A stretch of DNA of 64,000 bases from Stenotrophomonas lacuserhaii. Lineage in GTDB: Bacteria > Pseudomonadota > Gammaproteobacteria > Xanthomonadales > Xanthomonadaceae. The translations under genes were made by a program, and so were the position numbers. The notes below the pieces were generated by a model, which had not been told where the DNA came from, searched no databases, and worked only from the letters and a program-made list of their open reading frames with translations. Location of the stretch: contig NZ_JACSQS010000019.1 of assembly GCF_014836545.1 (NCBI RefSeq), forward strand, positions 1 to 64,000, given 5' to 3'. Positions 56,988 to 64,000 of the stretch are shown here, piece after piece. Position 1 is the first letter of the stretch; the number at the start of each line of letters is the position of its first letter.

Positions 56988-58373
56988 ATGTACACCGAAC
57001 TGCCCGCCACGCTGGTTGCCGAACTGTCACTGCTGCTCGGCACCGACGGTTGGCGCACCGATTCCACCGCGCTGGACGCCAATGCGCAGGACAACTCCTG
57101 GCGCCGTCAAGTGCCGCTGGCGGTCGCCCTGCCCTGCAACCGCGAGCAGGTGCAGGCGATCGTGCAGGCCTGCCGCGCACATCGCGTGGCGTTGGTCGCG
57201 CGCGGCGCCGGCACCGGCACCACCGGTGCCGCAGTCCCCCTGCAGGGCAGCATCGTGCTGTCCCTGGCGCGCATGAACCAGATCCTCTCCATTCGTCCGG
57301 GCGATCGCTGCGCCGTGGTGGAACCGGGTTTACTCAACGGCGATCTGCAGCAGGCACTGGCCCCACATGGCCTGTTCTGGCCGCCGGACCCGTCCAGTGC
57401 GGACATCTGCAGCATCGGCGGCAACCTGGCCTGCAACGCAGGTGGACCGCGCGCGGTGAAGTACGGCACCAGCCGCGACAACGTGCTCGGGTTGGTGGCG
57501 GTGACCGGCACTGGCGATCTGATCCGCTGCGGTGGCGCCTATACCAAGGATGCCACCGGTTACGACCTGACCCACCTGCTGGTGGGCAGTGAAGGCACGC
57601 TGGCGATCATCGTGGAAGCCACCCTGAAACTGACCCCGGTGGCGGTGGCCCAAGCCGGACTGCGCGTGCTGTACCGCGATGCCGACGCTGCCGCGCAGGC
57701 GGTGTCGCGCGTGATGGGGCAGCCCGTGGTGCCGACGCGGCTGGAGTTCATGGATGCCCGCAGCCTGCAGTTGCTACGGCTCAACGGCGCCGACGTGCCG
57801 GACGCCGGCGCGATGCTGCTGATCGAAGCCGATGGCGACCATGACACCCTGCCCTACCTGCTGCAGGGATTGGCCAACGCAGCCGAAGGCGAAGGCATGC
57901 TGGCCTTGGACGTGGCGATGGAAGGCGCCGCGCGGGAAAAGCTGTGGGCGGCGCGCAAGGCACTTTCACCTGCGTTGCGCAGTATCGCGCCGGGCAAGAT
58001 AAACGAAGACGTGGTGGTGCCGGTGTCGCGCATTCCGGCGCTGGTGAGCGGGGTGCAGGCACTGGCGGCCGAATTCGATCTGACCATCGTGACCTTCGGG
58101 CATGCCGGCAACGGCAACCTGCACGTCAACATTCTGTATCACCCGGACGATGCGGATGAGAATGCGCGCGCACAGGCCGCCCTGCCGCGGATTTTCGCGC
58201 TGACGCTGGCACTTGAAGGTACGTTGTCAGGCGAGCACGGCATCGGCCTGGCCAAGCGTGATTTCATGGCGCAGGCCTTCACCCCGGAAACGTTGATGGC
58301 CATGCGCGCGATCAAGTCTGCGCTGGATCCGGATGGCATCCTGAATCCCGGCAAGGTGCTGCCGCCTCGGTGA
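56988..58373 (+). CDS. FAD-linked oxidase, GlcD/D-lactate dehydrogenase-like
   Basis: A 461-aa cytosolic or membrane-associated flavoprotein. Residues about 35-215 form the FAD-binding (PCMH) domain with A-R-G-A-G-T-G-T-T-G-A-A-V-P and G-G-N-L-A-C-N-A-G-G; the C-terminal FAD-oxidase domain has G-H-A-G-N-G-N-L-H-V-N and S-G-E-H-G-I-G-L-A-K-R. It oxidises a 2-hydroxyacid: glycolate, D-lactate and D-2-hydroxyglutarate are all possible. No GlcE/GlcF subunits are adjacent. It lies 33 bases after yraN on the same strand. Confidence 0.9.
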   Translation: MYTELPATLVAELSLLLGTDGWRTDSTALDANAQDNSWRRQVPLAVALPCNREQVQAIVQACRAHRVALVARGAGTGTTGAAVPLQGSIVLSLARMNQILSIRPGDRCAVVEPGLLNGDLQQALAPHGLFWPPDPSSADICSIGGNLACNAGGPRAVKYGTSRDNVLGLVAVTGTGDLIRCGGAYTKDATGYDLTHLLVGSEGTLAIIVEATLKLTPVAVAQAGLRVLYRDADAAAQAVSRVMGQPVVPTRLEFMDARSLQLLRLNGADVPDAGAMLLIEADGDHDTLPYLLQGLANAAEGEGMLALDVAMEGAAREKLWAARKALSPALRSIAPGKINEDVVVPVSRIPALVSGVQALAAEFDLTIVTFGHAGNGNLHVNILYHPDDADENARAQAALPRIFALTLALEGTLSGEHGIGLAKRDFMAQAFTPETLMAMRAIKSALDPDGILNPGKVLPPR

Positions 58374-58409
58374 CACGCGCCACGCCAACGCACTTCACGC
58401 GAGGTTGGA

Positions 58410-58928
58410 CTAGTTGTAATCCGCGCTGACGGTGATCGATGCAGCCACGGCACCCGATGTAAAGGCTTGACCCTCAGCGTGGTAGTAGCCTGCCTTGAAC
58501 GGGTAGCTGCCGGCATCGGCGACGGGAGCGAACGAACGCGCATCTCCACTTTTCAGAATGTTCTCGAATTTTTCTCCATCTTTCAGCACGATCGACATCC
58601 CCTCGGCTGCCTCGCCAGCAGGGGCCGTGTTCTTCCAATGATCCTTGTCTCCTTCCGCCGTTGCACCGGTGAATTTGAGATTGACCTGTTTCACCGCGAT
58701 GCAGCTCTTGACCTTTATGGTTCCAAGCTGCATTCCAAGGTCACCGGTGGCCACGTCAGCGGCACGGAGGTCTGCCAGCGGCACTTCGGGGATGTCCAGC
58801 ACGCAGGTGCCCACGAGCACTCTTCCCTTGATGGTGAGCTGCGCCTCGTCGGCAAGCACGGGACCGTTACCGGCCGCGAGACAGACCAAGGCGACAGTGC
58901 GAAGGCGGGGAAGGGGGGACAGGTTCAT
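58410..58928 (-). CDS. Fimbrial pilin subunit
   Basis: A 172-aa exported protein. Signal peptide: M-N-L-S-P-L-P-R-L-R-T-V-A-L, cleaved near V-L-A-D. The mature part has two Cys (G-T-C-V-L-D-I and K-S-C-I-A-V) about 45 residues apart, as in type 1 pilins, and ends V-S-A-D-Y-N with the penultimate aromatic residue of the donor-strand motif. An AAAGGA ribosome-binding site six bases before 58928 fixes the start. It follows the usher gene after an 82-base gap and is probably the major subunit. Confidence 0.85.
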   Translation of the reverse strand: MNLSPLPRLRTVALVCLAAGNGPVLADEAQLTIKGRVLVGTCVLDIPEVPLADLRAADVATGDLGMQLGTIKVKSCIAVKQVNLKFTGATAEGDKDHWKNTAPAGEAAEGMSIVLKDGEKFENILKSGDARSFAPVADAGSYPFKAGYYHAEGQAFTSGAVAASITVSADYN

Positions 58929-59010
58929 CAGGTTTCCTTTGGGACGAAGTGACGCCATGCACTGGCGTCGAGGGGGGCTGGGCAAGCGCTGCCTGGAGTG
59001 GTTGCCCCCA

Positions 59011-61578
59011 TCACGGCAAGTCCGCCGACTGGATAGGCGCAGGTATGCAGGTGCTTCGGCTCCAGAACAGCCCATACGGATCCGGGGTGCTCGGGCGTTG
59101 GTAATCGATGCGGCAAGACGCAGCGTTCGGCAACCGCACGAAGACAGCGCCGACGTCATGAGGCGCGTCCAGGCGAATCACGCCCCCTTGAGCAACGCTT
59201 CCCCGCATTCGCCCCGTCTCGTCGTACACCTGCGCTGCAAACGCGAGCCTGTTTCCTGAGACATCGATCGCGTCGATATAGAGTGGGCGCTCGCGCACGG
59301 CATCGAAGTGAACCCGCGAGATGCTGCCACTGCGGGGCGCGACACGCTGCGAGCTCTGCTGCAGGTCCACATCGGCTGCGGCTCCGGAAGGCTCCAGATC
59401 GATCCTGTTCCATCGATACGGCGTGGCGTGCGATACAAGCGCATATCCGCCGCGCCCCACCCGCAGCCCCTGTACATTGCGCACTCTGGCGCCCTCCGCG
59501 CCTGGCGCCTCTATCAGCACCGCCGCCTCGCCCATGCTACGGCCGAGCGTCAGCCCGTTGCGATGTAGTACCGCGCTGCCCTCCAATGCCAGATCAAATG
59601 ACCGGCCCGCTGGCGAACGCTGGGCGCTGGCAGAAAGGCCCGCGTGGCTGCCCTGGTAAGTGAGGTTCGCTTGGTACCGGGCAGCCGCACGATCAGGATT
59701 CACTGAAGCGTTGTAGCTCACCAGGCCGTCGCCGCGCAGCACGCCAGATACGCCCAGACGCAGTGGGTCGGTTTTGCCCGGCGTGACCTGAACCGACGCC
59801 CGCGCGTTGGGCAACGTTCTACCCAAAGGCACTACGAACTGAAGCGAATAGTCGATGCCTGCGCGCGCCGATGCATCGTGGCGACGCAGCGCGGTAACCA
59901 GCCAGGTGGCCGCGCCCAGCGTCCCCTGAAGCCCCAACTGGAGGTCGGTGCGGCGTGGCACTCCCTTCCAGAAAGACTCCCGCCCGAAGCCGAGATGGAC
60001 TCCGATGGATTCACCCAGGGCGTGCGAGATATTCCATTGCATCCGCTGGCGGGTACGCCCTGCAACCGCATCATCCTGCTGGCTGCATGGCCCTGGCGAT
60101 GCATCGCAGTGCGGCCAATGTAGTTGTCCAGCGCGCCCGAAGCGTTGTGCCGAGAAGCCAAGACTGCTGCCCGTGGAGGGAAGCTGATACCCATAGGTCA
60201 ACCGCAGACGCTGCCCCGCAAGCGATTCGCCAGATCGTTGGGCACGCTGGGAGACGATGTCCCACCCGACCGCACCGACAGGGGTACTGAGTGCGGCTCC
60301 CAGCAGGACGGACTGGTAGTTTTTCCTTGAATGCCCTCCCCCAAGCAGCGTCAGGTGATTGGAAAGTCCACGCGCGTAGGCTCCTTCGATGAAGTCCTGT
60401 GGCGCATCGGTCGCCCACCGGGGCTGGACGAGGCGCCCGGCCGTGAAACCAAGTTGATGGGCACCTGGCCGCAATGCCAGCGGTGAAGCGGTTGCTGTCA
60501 CCCGATAACGGGTCTCGCTACCGTCATCACCCGTCACGGTTACATCAAGATCTCCGGAAAAGCTGCCGCCCGACAGGTCATCGATGTTGAAAGGCCCGGG
60601 AGGGACTGACAGCTCGCGAATGATCCGCGCTCCCTGCCGGATAGTCACTGTAGAGGCCACATGCGCGATGCCACGCACCGTGGGCGCATAGCCACGCTCC
60701 GACCGGGGCAACATGCGATCGTCGCTGTATATCCGCACGCCGGTAAAAGGAAGGCTGTCGAAAAGCGCTCCGCTGGTCGAGCCCTGGCCCATGAACAGAT
60801 GCAGGCTCGACCATGGCAGTTCGCGCTCGATTGCCGTGCTCGAGGATTCCGCGTGCGTACGGGCGTTCTGGTGAGTAAGCCATGTCTGGCTGCGCAGATG
60901 CCAGCCCCCCAGATTGAACCCGCTGCGCAGGGCAAGCGAGGAAGCCTGAAGACCTTGCGCGCTCCGGTGCCGCACTTTGTAATCGACGAACGCCGCAGTG
61001 ATTCCGGTGTCGCGCTGTGCGGGCAGCACATCGTCCCCCCTGGAGCGAGGTTGGGCTGCCTGCGGAACAGTGATCAGCAACTGCAGTTCGCTGTCGACAT
61101 AATGGACGGTGGAGCCGGGGACCAACGCATCCAGATCAACGCAGTCCGGACCGATCGGGATCCGCTCCAGCCGTGCTGCGTCCAGCGGCAGATCGCGGAT
61201 CAGTGACCCATCGATGCACGGTTCTATCGATGTTGCTGGCGAACGCGCTGAGAACAAGACGGATCTCTGTTTCAGCAGGCGTCCGTTGACCAGCACGTCC
61301 ACCATCCAATTACCCGGCCGGGGTGGGGCTTCCGTCAGGTACGGGCTCGGTTCCGCGCTGCCACGTGAAAGAAAACTTCCGCTGAAGCGAAGCCCGTCGT
61401 AGCTGTGTGCGGTCAAGCACGTGCCGAGGAGCGAGAACATGACCGTGACACCTGAAAGACGGCACGCGGGAAAGTACTTCGCTCGACGGGTTGGTGTTGG
61501 CGGTCTGATCATGAGAGCTCGTACTGGCAGGTCCGCTCGACGGCAGGGATTACGTGCCGGTGCGTTTCGATGGCTCAT
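59011..61578 (-). CDS. Chaperone-usher outer-membrane usher (FimD/PapC family)
   Basis: An 855-aa outer-membrane usher. After a long Arg-rich start and hydrophobic stretch (G-V-T-V-M-F-S-L-L-G), an N-terminal domain (W-M-V-D-V-L-V-N-G) is followed by the 24-strand barrel with G-Y-A-P-T-V-R-G-I-A and the plug V-T-I-R-Q-G-A-R-I-I-R-E-L-S-V-P-P-G-P-F-N-I-D-D-L (split: plug lies about 275-370), and a C-terminal domain ending with a Cys pair (A-S-C-R-I-D-Y and S-T-C-I-P). It secretes and assembles the pilins. An AGGA site favours the ATG at 61578; 61512 is an alternative. Confidence 0.9.
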   Translation of the reverse strand: MSHRNAPARNPCRRADLPVRALMIRPPTPTRRAKYFPACRLSGVTVMFSLLGTCLTAHSYDGLRFSGSFLSRGSAEPSPYLTEAPPRPGNWMVDVLVNGRLLKQRSVLFSARSPATSIEPCIDGSLIRDLPLDAARLERIPIGPDCVDLDALVPGSTVHYVDSELQLLITVPQAAQPRSRGDDVLPAQRDTGITAAFVDYKVRHRSAQGLQASSLALRSGFNLGGWHLRSQTWLTHQNARTHAESSSTAIERELPWSSLHLFMGQGSTSGALFDSLPFTGVRIYSDDRMLPRSERGYAPTVRGIAHVASTVTIRQGARIIRELSVPPGPFNIDDLSGGSFSGDLDVTVTGDDGSETRYRVTATASPLALRPGAHQLGFTAGRLVQPRWATDAPQDFIEGAYARGLSNHLTLLGGGHSRKNYQSVLLGAALSTPVGAVGWDIVSQRAQRSGESLAGQRLRLTYGYQLPSTGSSLGFSAQRFGRAGQLHWPHCDASPGPCSQQDDAVAGRTRQRMQWNISHALGESIGVHLGFGRESFWKGVPRRTDLQLGLQGTLGAATWLVTALRRHDASARAGIDYSLQFVVPLGRTLPNARASVQVTPGKTDPLRLGVSGVLRGDGLVSYNASVNPDRAAARYQANLTYQGSHAGLSASAQRSPAGRSFDLALEGSAVLHRNGLTLGRSMGEAAVLIEAPGAEGARVRNVQGLRVGRGGYALVSHATPYRWNRIDLEPSGAAADVDLQQSSQRVAPRSGSISRVHFDAVRERPLYIDAIDVSGNRLAFAAQVYDETGRMRGSVAQGGVIRLDAPHDVGAVFVRLPNAASCRIDYQRPSTPDPYGLFWSRSTCIPAPIQSADLP

Positions 61579-61864
61579 GATCGTTTCGTCCTGCCCGTCA
61601 AGACATAAGGCTTGTTGCAGCTGGGCATGAAAGCTTTCTATCGAGGCGTCGCGATATTCCCGCTTTCTGCGTCGGCGACGCGTGGAGCCTCCACGGCTCA
61701 GTTACGACTAGATACGCGTAGCCTTTTGCGCTCAACAATCGAGCCCCAAAGATCAATGACTTATTGCAGCTAGCCTGATTCATGGACGCAACTGGATTCG
61801 CCAATATTTTCCAACCGCGACCCGACCCTATTCCGTGCAACGTCCGCATGCCGCCGAGCAGATC
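61579..61864. promoter_or_regulatory. Divergent fimbrial promoter region
   Basis: A 286-base region between the usher and second pilin genes, clearly more AT-rich than the rest of the window. It holds an imperfect direct repeat (CTTGTTGCAGCTGG at 61611-61624 and CTTATTGCAGCTAG at 61760-61773). No invertible-element inverted repeats were seen. Confidence 0.6.
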
Positions 61865-62377
61865 ATGACGTACTCAATCCATGCCACCCTCGCCGCCCTG
61901 GCTACTGCGGCTTCCCCCTCGGCCGTGGGTGCAACCCTGCTTGAAGTGCGAGGTGAACTGATAGCAGGCACCTGCGTGGTCCAGCAGGGCGGCTCGACTG
62001 CCTTCACGATGACGGCGGTTCCGCCCACGGCGCTGCATCAAACCGGTCCAGGGCCACGCAGCACTTTCACCATCACCATCCGGTGTCCGGGCGCGCCGAA
62101 CCTGCAACAGCTGGGCATAGGTTTTGACGGGCCGCGCGCAGCCGATAGGAGAAGTCTCGCGTTGACTGCCGCATCCACTGCCAAAGGCCTGGGCGTAGCA
62201 CTCTTCGATGAAGGCGGCAGGGAAATCGAACTGGGACTCCAGTCGATACGCTTCATGAGCATTGGTTCGCGTGAACAAGGTCTCCTGCACGGCGCCGCGG
62301 CCTTCAGAAGGATCGCCGACGGTTCGACCGCAGGAACGGCCAATGCCGAGGGACAACTGACGCTGATCTACCGTTGA
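61865..62377 (+). CDS. Fimbrial minor pilin subunit
   Basis: A 170-aa exported protein with a signal peptide (M-T-Y-S-I-H-A-T-L-A-A-L, cleaved near V-G-A). The mature protein has Cys in G-T-C-V-V-Q and I-R-C-P-G-A, the C-terminal strand G-Q-L-T-L-I-Y-R, and a pilin-like beta-rich pattern. The ATG at 61865 is preferred to an in-frame ATG 30 bases upstream because it begins the signal peptide. First gene of the plus-strand fimbrial unit. Confidence 0.78.
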   Translation: MTYSIHATLAALATAASPSAVGATLLEVRGELIAGTCVVQQGGSTAFTMTAVPPTALHQTGPGPRSTFTITIRCPGAPNLQQLGIGFDGPRAADRRSLALTAASTAKGLGVALFDEGGREIELGLQSIRFMSIGSREQGLLHGAAAFRRIADGSTAGTANAEGQLTLIYR

Positions 62378-62434
62378 TTCATTGCAAGCGAACAACGCGG
62401 GCGCCGCATCACCCGCTCAACCATGGGAAACGTC

Positions 62435-63196
62435 ATGCAGAAGATGCATCGATACGCTACCGCAGCGCTTCTCGCCGGCGTGCTGAGCACATCGGCCACG
62501 GCGGCAGTCACCCTCGAAGGAACCCGCGTAGTCGTCAAGGGAAGCGTGCAACGCAGCGCCAGCATCCGCGCCCACAACGAGGGCGCCACCCCGGCGATGG
62601 TTCAGGTCTGGATTGATTCAGGCGATGGCTCCGACGCTTCGGAAGCAGACGATGTCCCTTTCCGGGTGACACCATCAGGCCCCCGCGTGCTACAGGCCGG
62701 GGCTGGCCAGACGTTCCGCGTTACGTATGCCCCGAGGCCCTCCGAGGTCCTGCCGACCGACCGCGAATCGGTGCTGTACTTCAACCTGCTCGATATACCT
62801 CCCGCCCCCGACAACGTGTCGCAAAGCACGCTGCAGTTCGCTGTCCGCTCCCGGATCAAGCTGTTCTACCGGCCGCCAGGTATTGCCGGCACAGCCTCGG
62901 CTGCGGCGGCGGCGCTTGAATGGTCCGTACATCAGGATGTTGACCGACGCTGGCTCCAGATCGTCAATCCCGGGCCGTATCACGTGACGTTGGCAGGCCT
63001 CTTCATTCCCGACGAAGCGACGCTGCCGAACAGCATGATCGTCCCCCGCGGGACCCTGCTGGTGCCGATCAACCGCGCCCAACCCGCGCCAGAGGAGGCG
63101 AGGTTCCGCTGGATTGATGACCATGGCGCGGCGCGCGAGCACCACTCCAAAATCAAAAGCACACATGTCGCGCAAAAAGAAACCACTCCCTATTGA
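62435..63196 (+). CDS. Periplasmic fimbrial chaperone (PapD family)
   Basis: A 253-aa chaperone with a signal peptide (A-A-L-L-A-G-V-L-S-T, A-T-A-A). The first immunoglobulin-like domain contains R-V-V-V-K-G-S, the G1 strand and the family signature L-P-T-D-R-E-S-V-L-Y-F-N-L-L-D-I-P-P; R-I-K-L-F-Y-R-P marks the end of domain 1. It holds pilins in the periplasm by donor-strand complementation. A GGGA site 6 bases upstream supports 62435; in-frame ATGs at 62423 and 62444 are alternatives. Confidence 0.9.
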   Translation: MQKMHRYATAALLAGVLSTSATAAVTLEGTRVVVKGSVQRSASIRAHNEGATPAMVQVWIDSGDGSDASEADDVPFRVTPSGPRVLQAGAGQTFRVTYAPRPSEVLPTDRESVLYFNLLDIPPAPDNVSQSTLQFAVRSRIKLFYRPPGIAGTASAAAAALEWSVHQDVDRRWLQIVNPGPYHVTLAGLFIPDEATLPNSMIVPRGTLLVPINRAQPAPEEARFRWIDDHGAAREHHSKIKSTHVAQKETTPY

Positions 63197-63221
63197 ACGG
63201 CAGCTATTGCCGGGGCCCCTC

Positions 63222-64000
63222 ATGACCGTAACTTCACGTCCACGCACCCATCTTCCTGCGCGTGCGCTGCTGGGCGTCTCGCTGGCGGCTGCCTGCTCCC
63301 ACGTATTCGCCTGCAAGATCAGCGGCCACGATCACTCTTTAACTACCATCGAGATTCGTCAGGAGGCACAGCCCGATGTAATCCTCAGCCCATGGCGGAG
63401 CGAGGGATTCGGTGGAAGCGTCGAGGAATGTCAAGCCAGTCAGTTGCTCAGGGTGGAGTTTTCGCCTCAGATCTCGGGCTTGGAACACGTCCGCGACGTA
63501 GACGTCGATGGTAAAAGTTATGCGGCCTATGGCTGGAGCCCCACTTCGCCGCTGGTGATTTTCCGGCTTGAAGGGTCTACCTTCAAAGGCCGCACGCGCC
63601 TTCCTTTACGTAGCGATCAGCCAACGCGGGGCTACTTCCAAGCCGGCGGACCTTCCCAGCCCGATCAGGGCAAGGCCACCGTCGCACTGCAGTACGCCTT
63701 GCTTTCACGAGGAGGCACCGCGATGAGCGCCGGTGCGCCGCCGCGAATTGTCGGTTCGACGCGAATGATTGAGCCAGCCTCCCGGGGTACCGTCAACCAC
63801 GAGCATTCTTTCAATGTCACCGTCGCCTCGCCTGCCTGCACGCTGACTTCGCGTATAACGGAATTGGCCGGTGTGATGGCGGCGCACCTGGCCCATGAGG
63901 GCGACACAGCGCTGGAGCAGGCCATCGACGTGCACATGGAGTGCCCTTTCGACGGTATCGGCGTTGTGCTGTCGCTCGGTGACGCCGGTAGTGCCAGCAA
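63222..64000 (+). CDS. Fimbrial adhesin-like tip protein, truncated by the window
   Basis: An open frame of 259 codons with no stop before the window end. It begins M-T-V-T-S-R-P-R with a signal peptide (A-R-A-L-L-G-V-S-L-A-A-A-C-S, cut near V-F-A). Cys-containing stretches (V-F-A-C-K-I, V-E-E-C-Q-A, S-P-A-C-T-L, M-E-C-P-F-D) fit a two-domain fimbrial protein: an N-terminal lectin-like region and a C-terminal pilin domain starting near N-V-T-V-A-S. That position, after the chaperone, suits a tip adhesin. Codon use is less GC-biased than in housekeeping genes. Confidence 0.75.
   Translation, partial: MTVTSRPRTHLPARALLGVSLAAACSHVFACKISGHDHSLTTIEIRQEAQPDVILSPWRSEGFGGSVEECQASQLLRVEFSPQISGLEHVRDVDVDGKSYAAYGWSPTSPLVIFRLEGSTFKGRTRLPLRSDQPTRGYFQAGGPSQPDQGKATVALQYALLSRGGTAMSAGAPPRIVGSTRMIEPASRGTVNHEHSFNVTVASPACTLTSRITELAGVMAAHLAHEGDTALEQAIDVHMECPFDGIGVVLSLGDAGSAS

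Noticed and set aside
61579-61864. Phase-variable invertible promoter at the fimbrial locus
   Set aside because: No inverted repeats flanking a switchable segment and no fim-type recombinase gene were found in the window.

Overview
The window is GC-rich chromosomal DNA from a gammaproteobacterium of the family Xanthomonadaceae, most likely a Stenotrophomonas. The main clues are numerous intergenic hairpins of the GTAG/REP type (GTAGCGCCGAGC-ATG-GCTCGGC and relatives), an SAH riboswitch in front of ahcY, a Clp-like site, a Xanthomonad-style dcw cluster without murB, and protein sequences typical of that family. Most of the window is housekeeping DNA. I found no prophage, insertion sequence, CRISPR array, tRNA gene or defence island.

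Region 1 (1-9.7 kb) is a set of single metabolic genes: an exported alginate-lyase-family protein, a small DUF486 membrane protein, a Fur-type hemP locus, an aldo/keto reductase, a concentrative nucleoside transporter followed by a ribokinase-family kinase, dusB, a methyltransferase and a YdjM-like membrane protein. Region 2 (9.8-26 kb) carries three methyl-cycle genes: metK, ahcY (under an SAH riboswitch) and metF. Between them lie an acyl-CoA thioesterase, ppc, an S9 peptidase, a YbaK deacylase, a DUF3228 protein, a remnant HTH antitoxin, a LytS/LytT-type two-component pair, an alpha/beta hydrolase, a DUF4124-like protein and a Nudix-ThiE fusion. Region 3 (26.2-30 kb) is a large type V autotransporter.

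Region 4 (30.3-51.9 kb) holds secA, an M23 peptidase with dciA divergent from it, lpxC, and the division and cell-wall cluster read leftward: mraZ-rsmH-ftsL-ftsI-murE-murF-mraY-ftsW-murG-murC-ddlB-ftsQ-ftsA-ftsZ. Almost all neighbours from mraZ to ftsA overlap by 1-11 nt. The mraZ leader has a sigma70-like promoter, five decamer-phased MraZ-box-like repeats and a nearby consensus DnaA box.

Region 5 (52-58.4 kb) contains an NRDE/TANGO2-family gene, a DM13-domain gene, rnpB (RNase P RNA), rsmI, lpoA, yraN and a FAD-linked GlcD-type oxidase. RsmH and RsmI, which both modify 16S C1402, and LpoA with the mur/fts genes tie regions 4 and 5 functionally to ribosome and wall assembly.

Region 6 (58.4-64 kb) is a chaperone-usher fimbrial locus. 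A pilin and the usher are on the minus strand; a second pilin, the chaperone and an adhesin-like protein are on the plus strand, and the last gene runs off the window. This is the most accessory-like part, with less biased codon use than the rest. The window begins with a run of 34 C residues that is probably a sequencing or assembly artefact.
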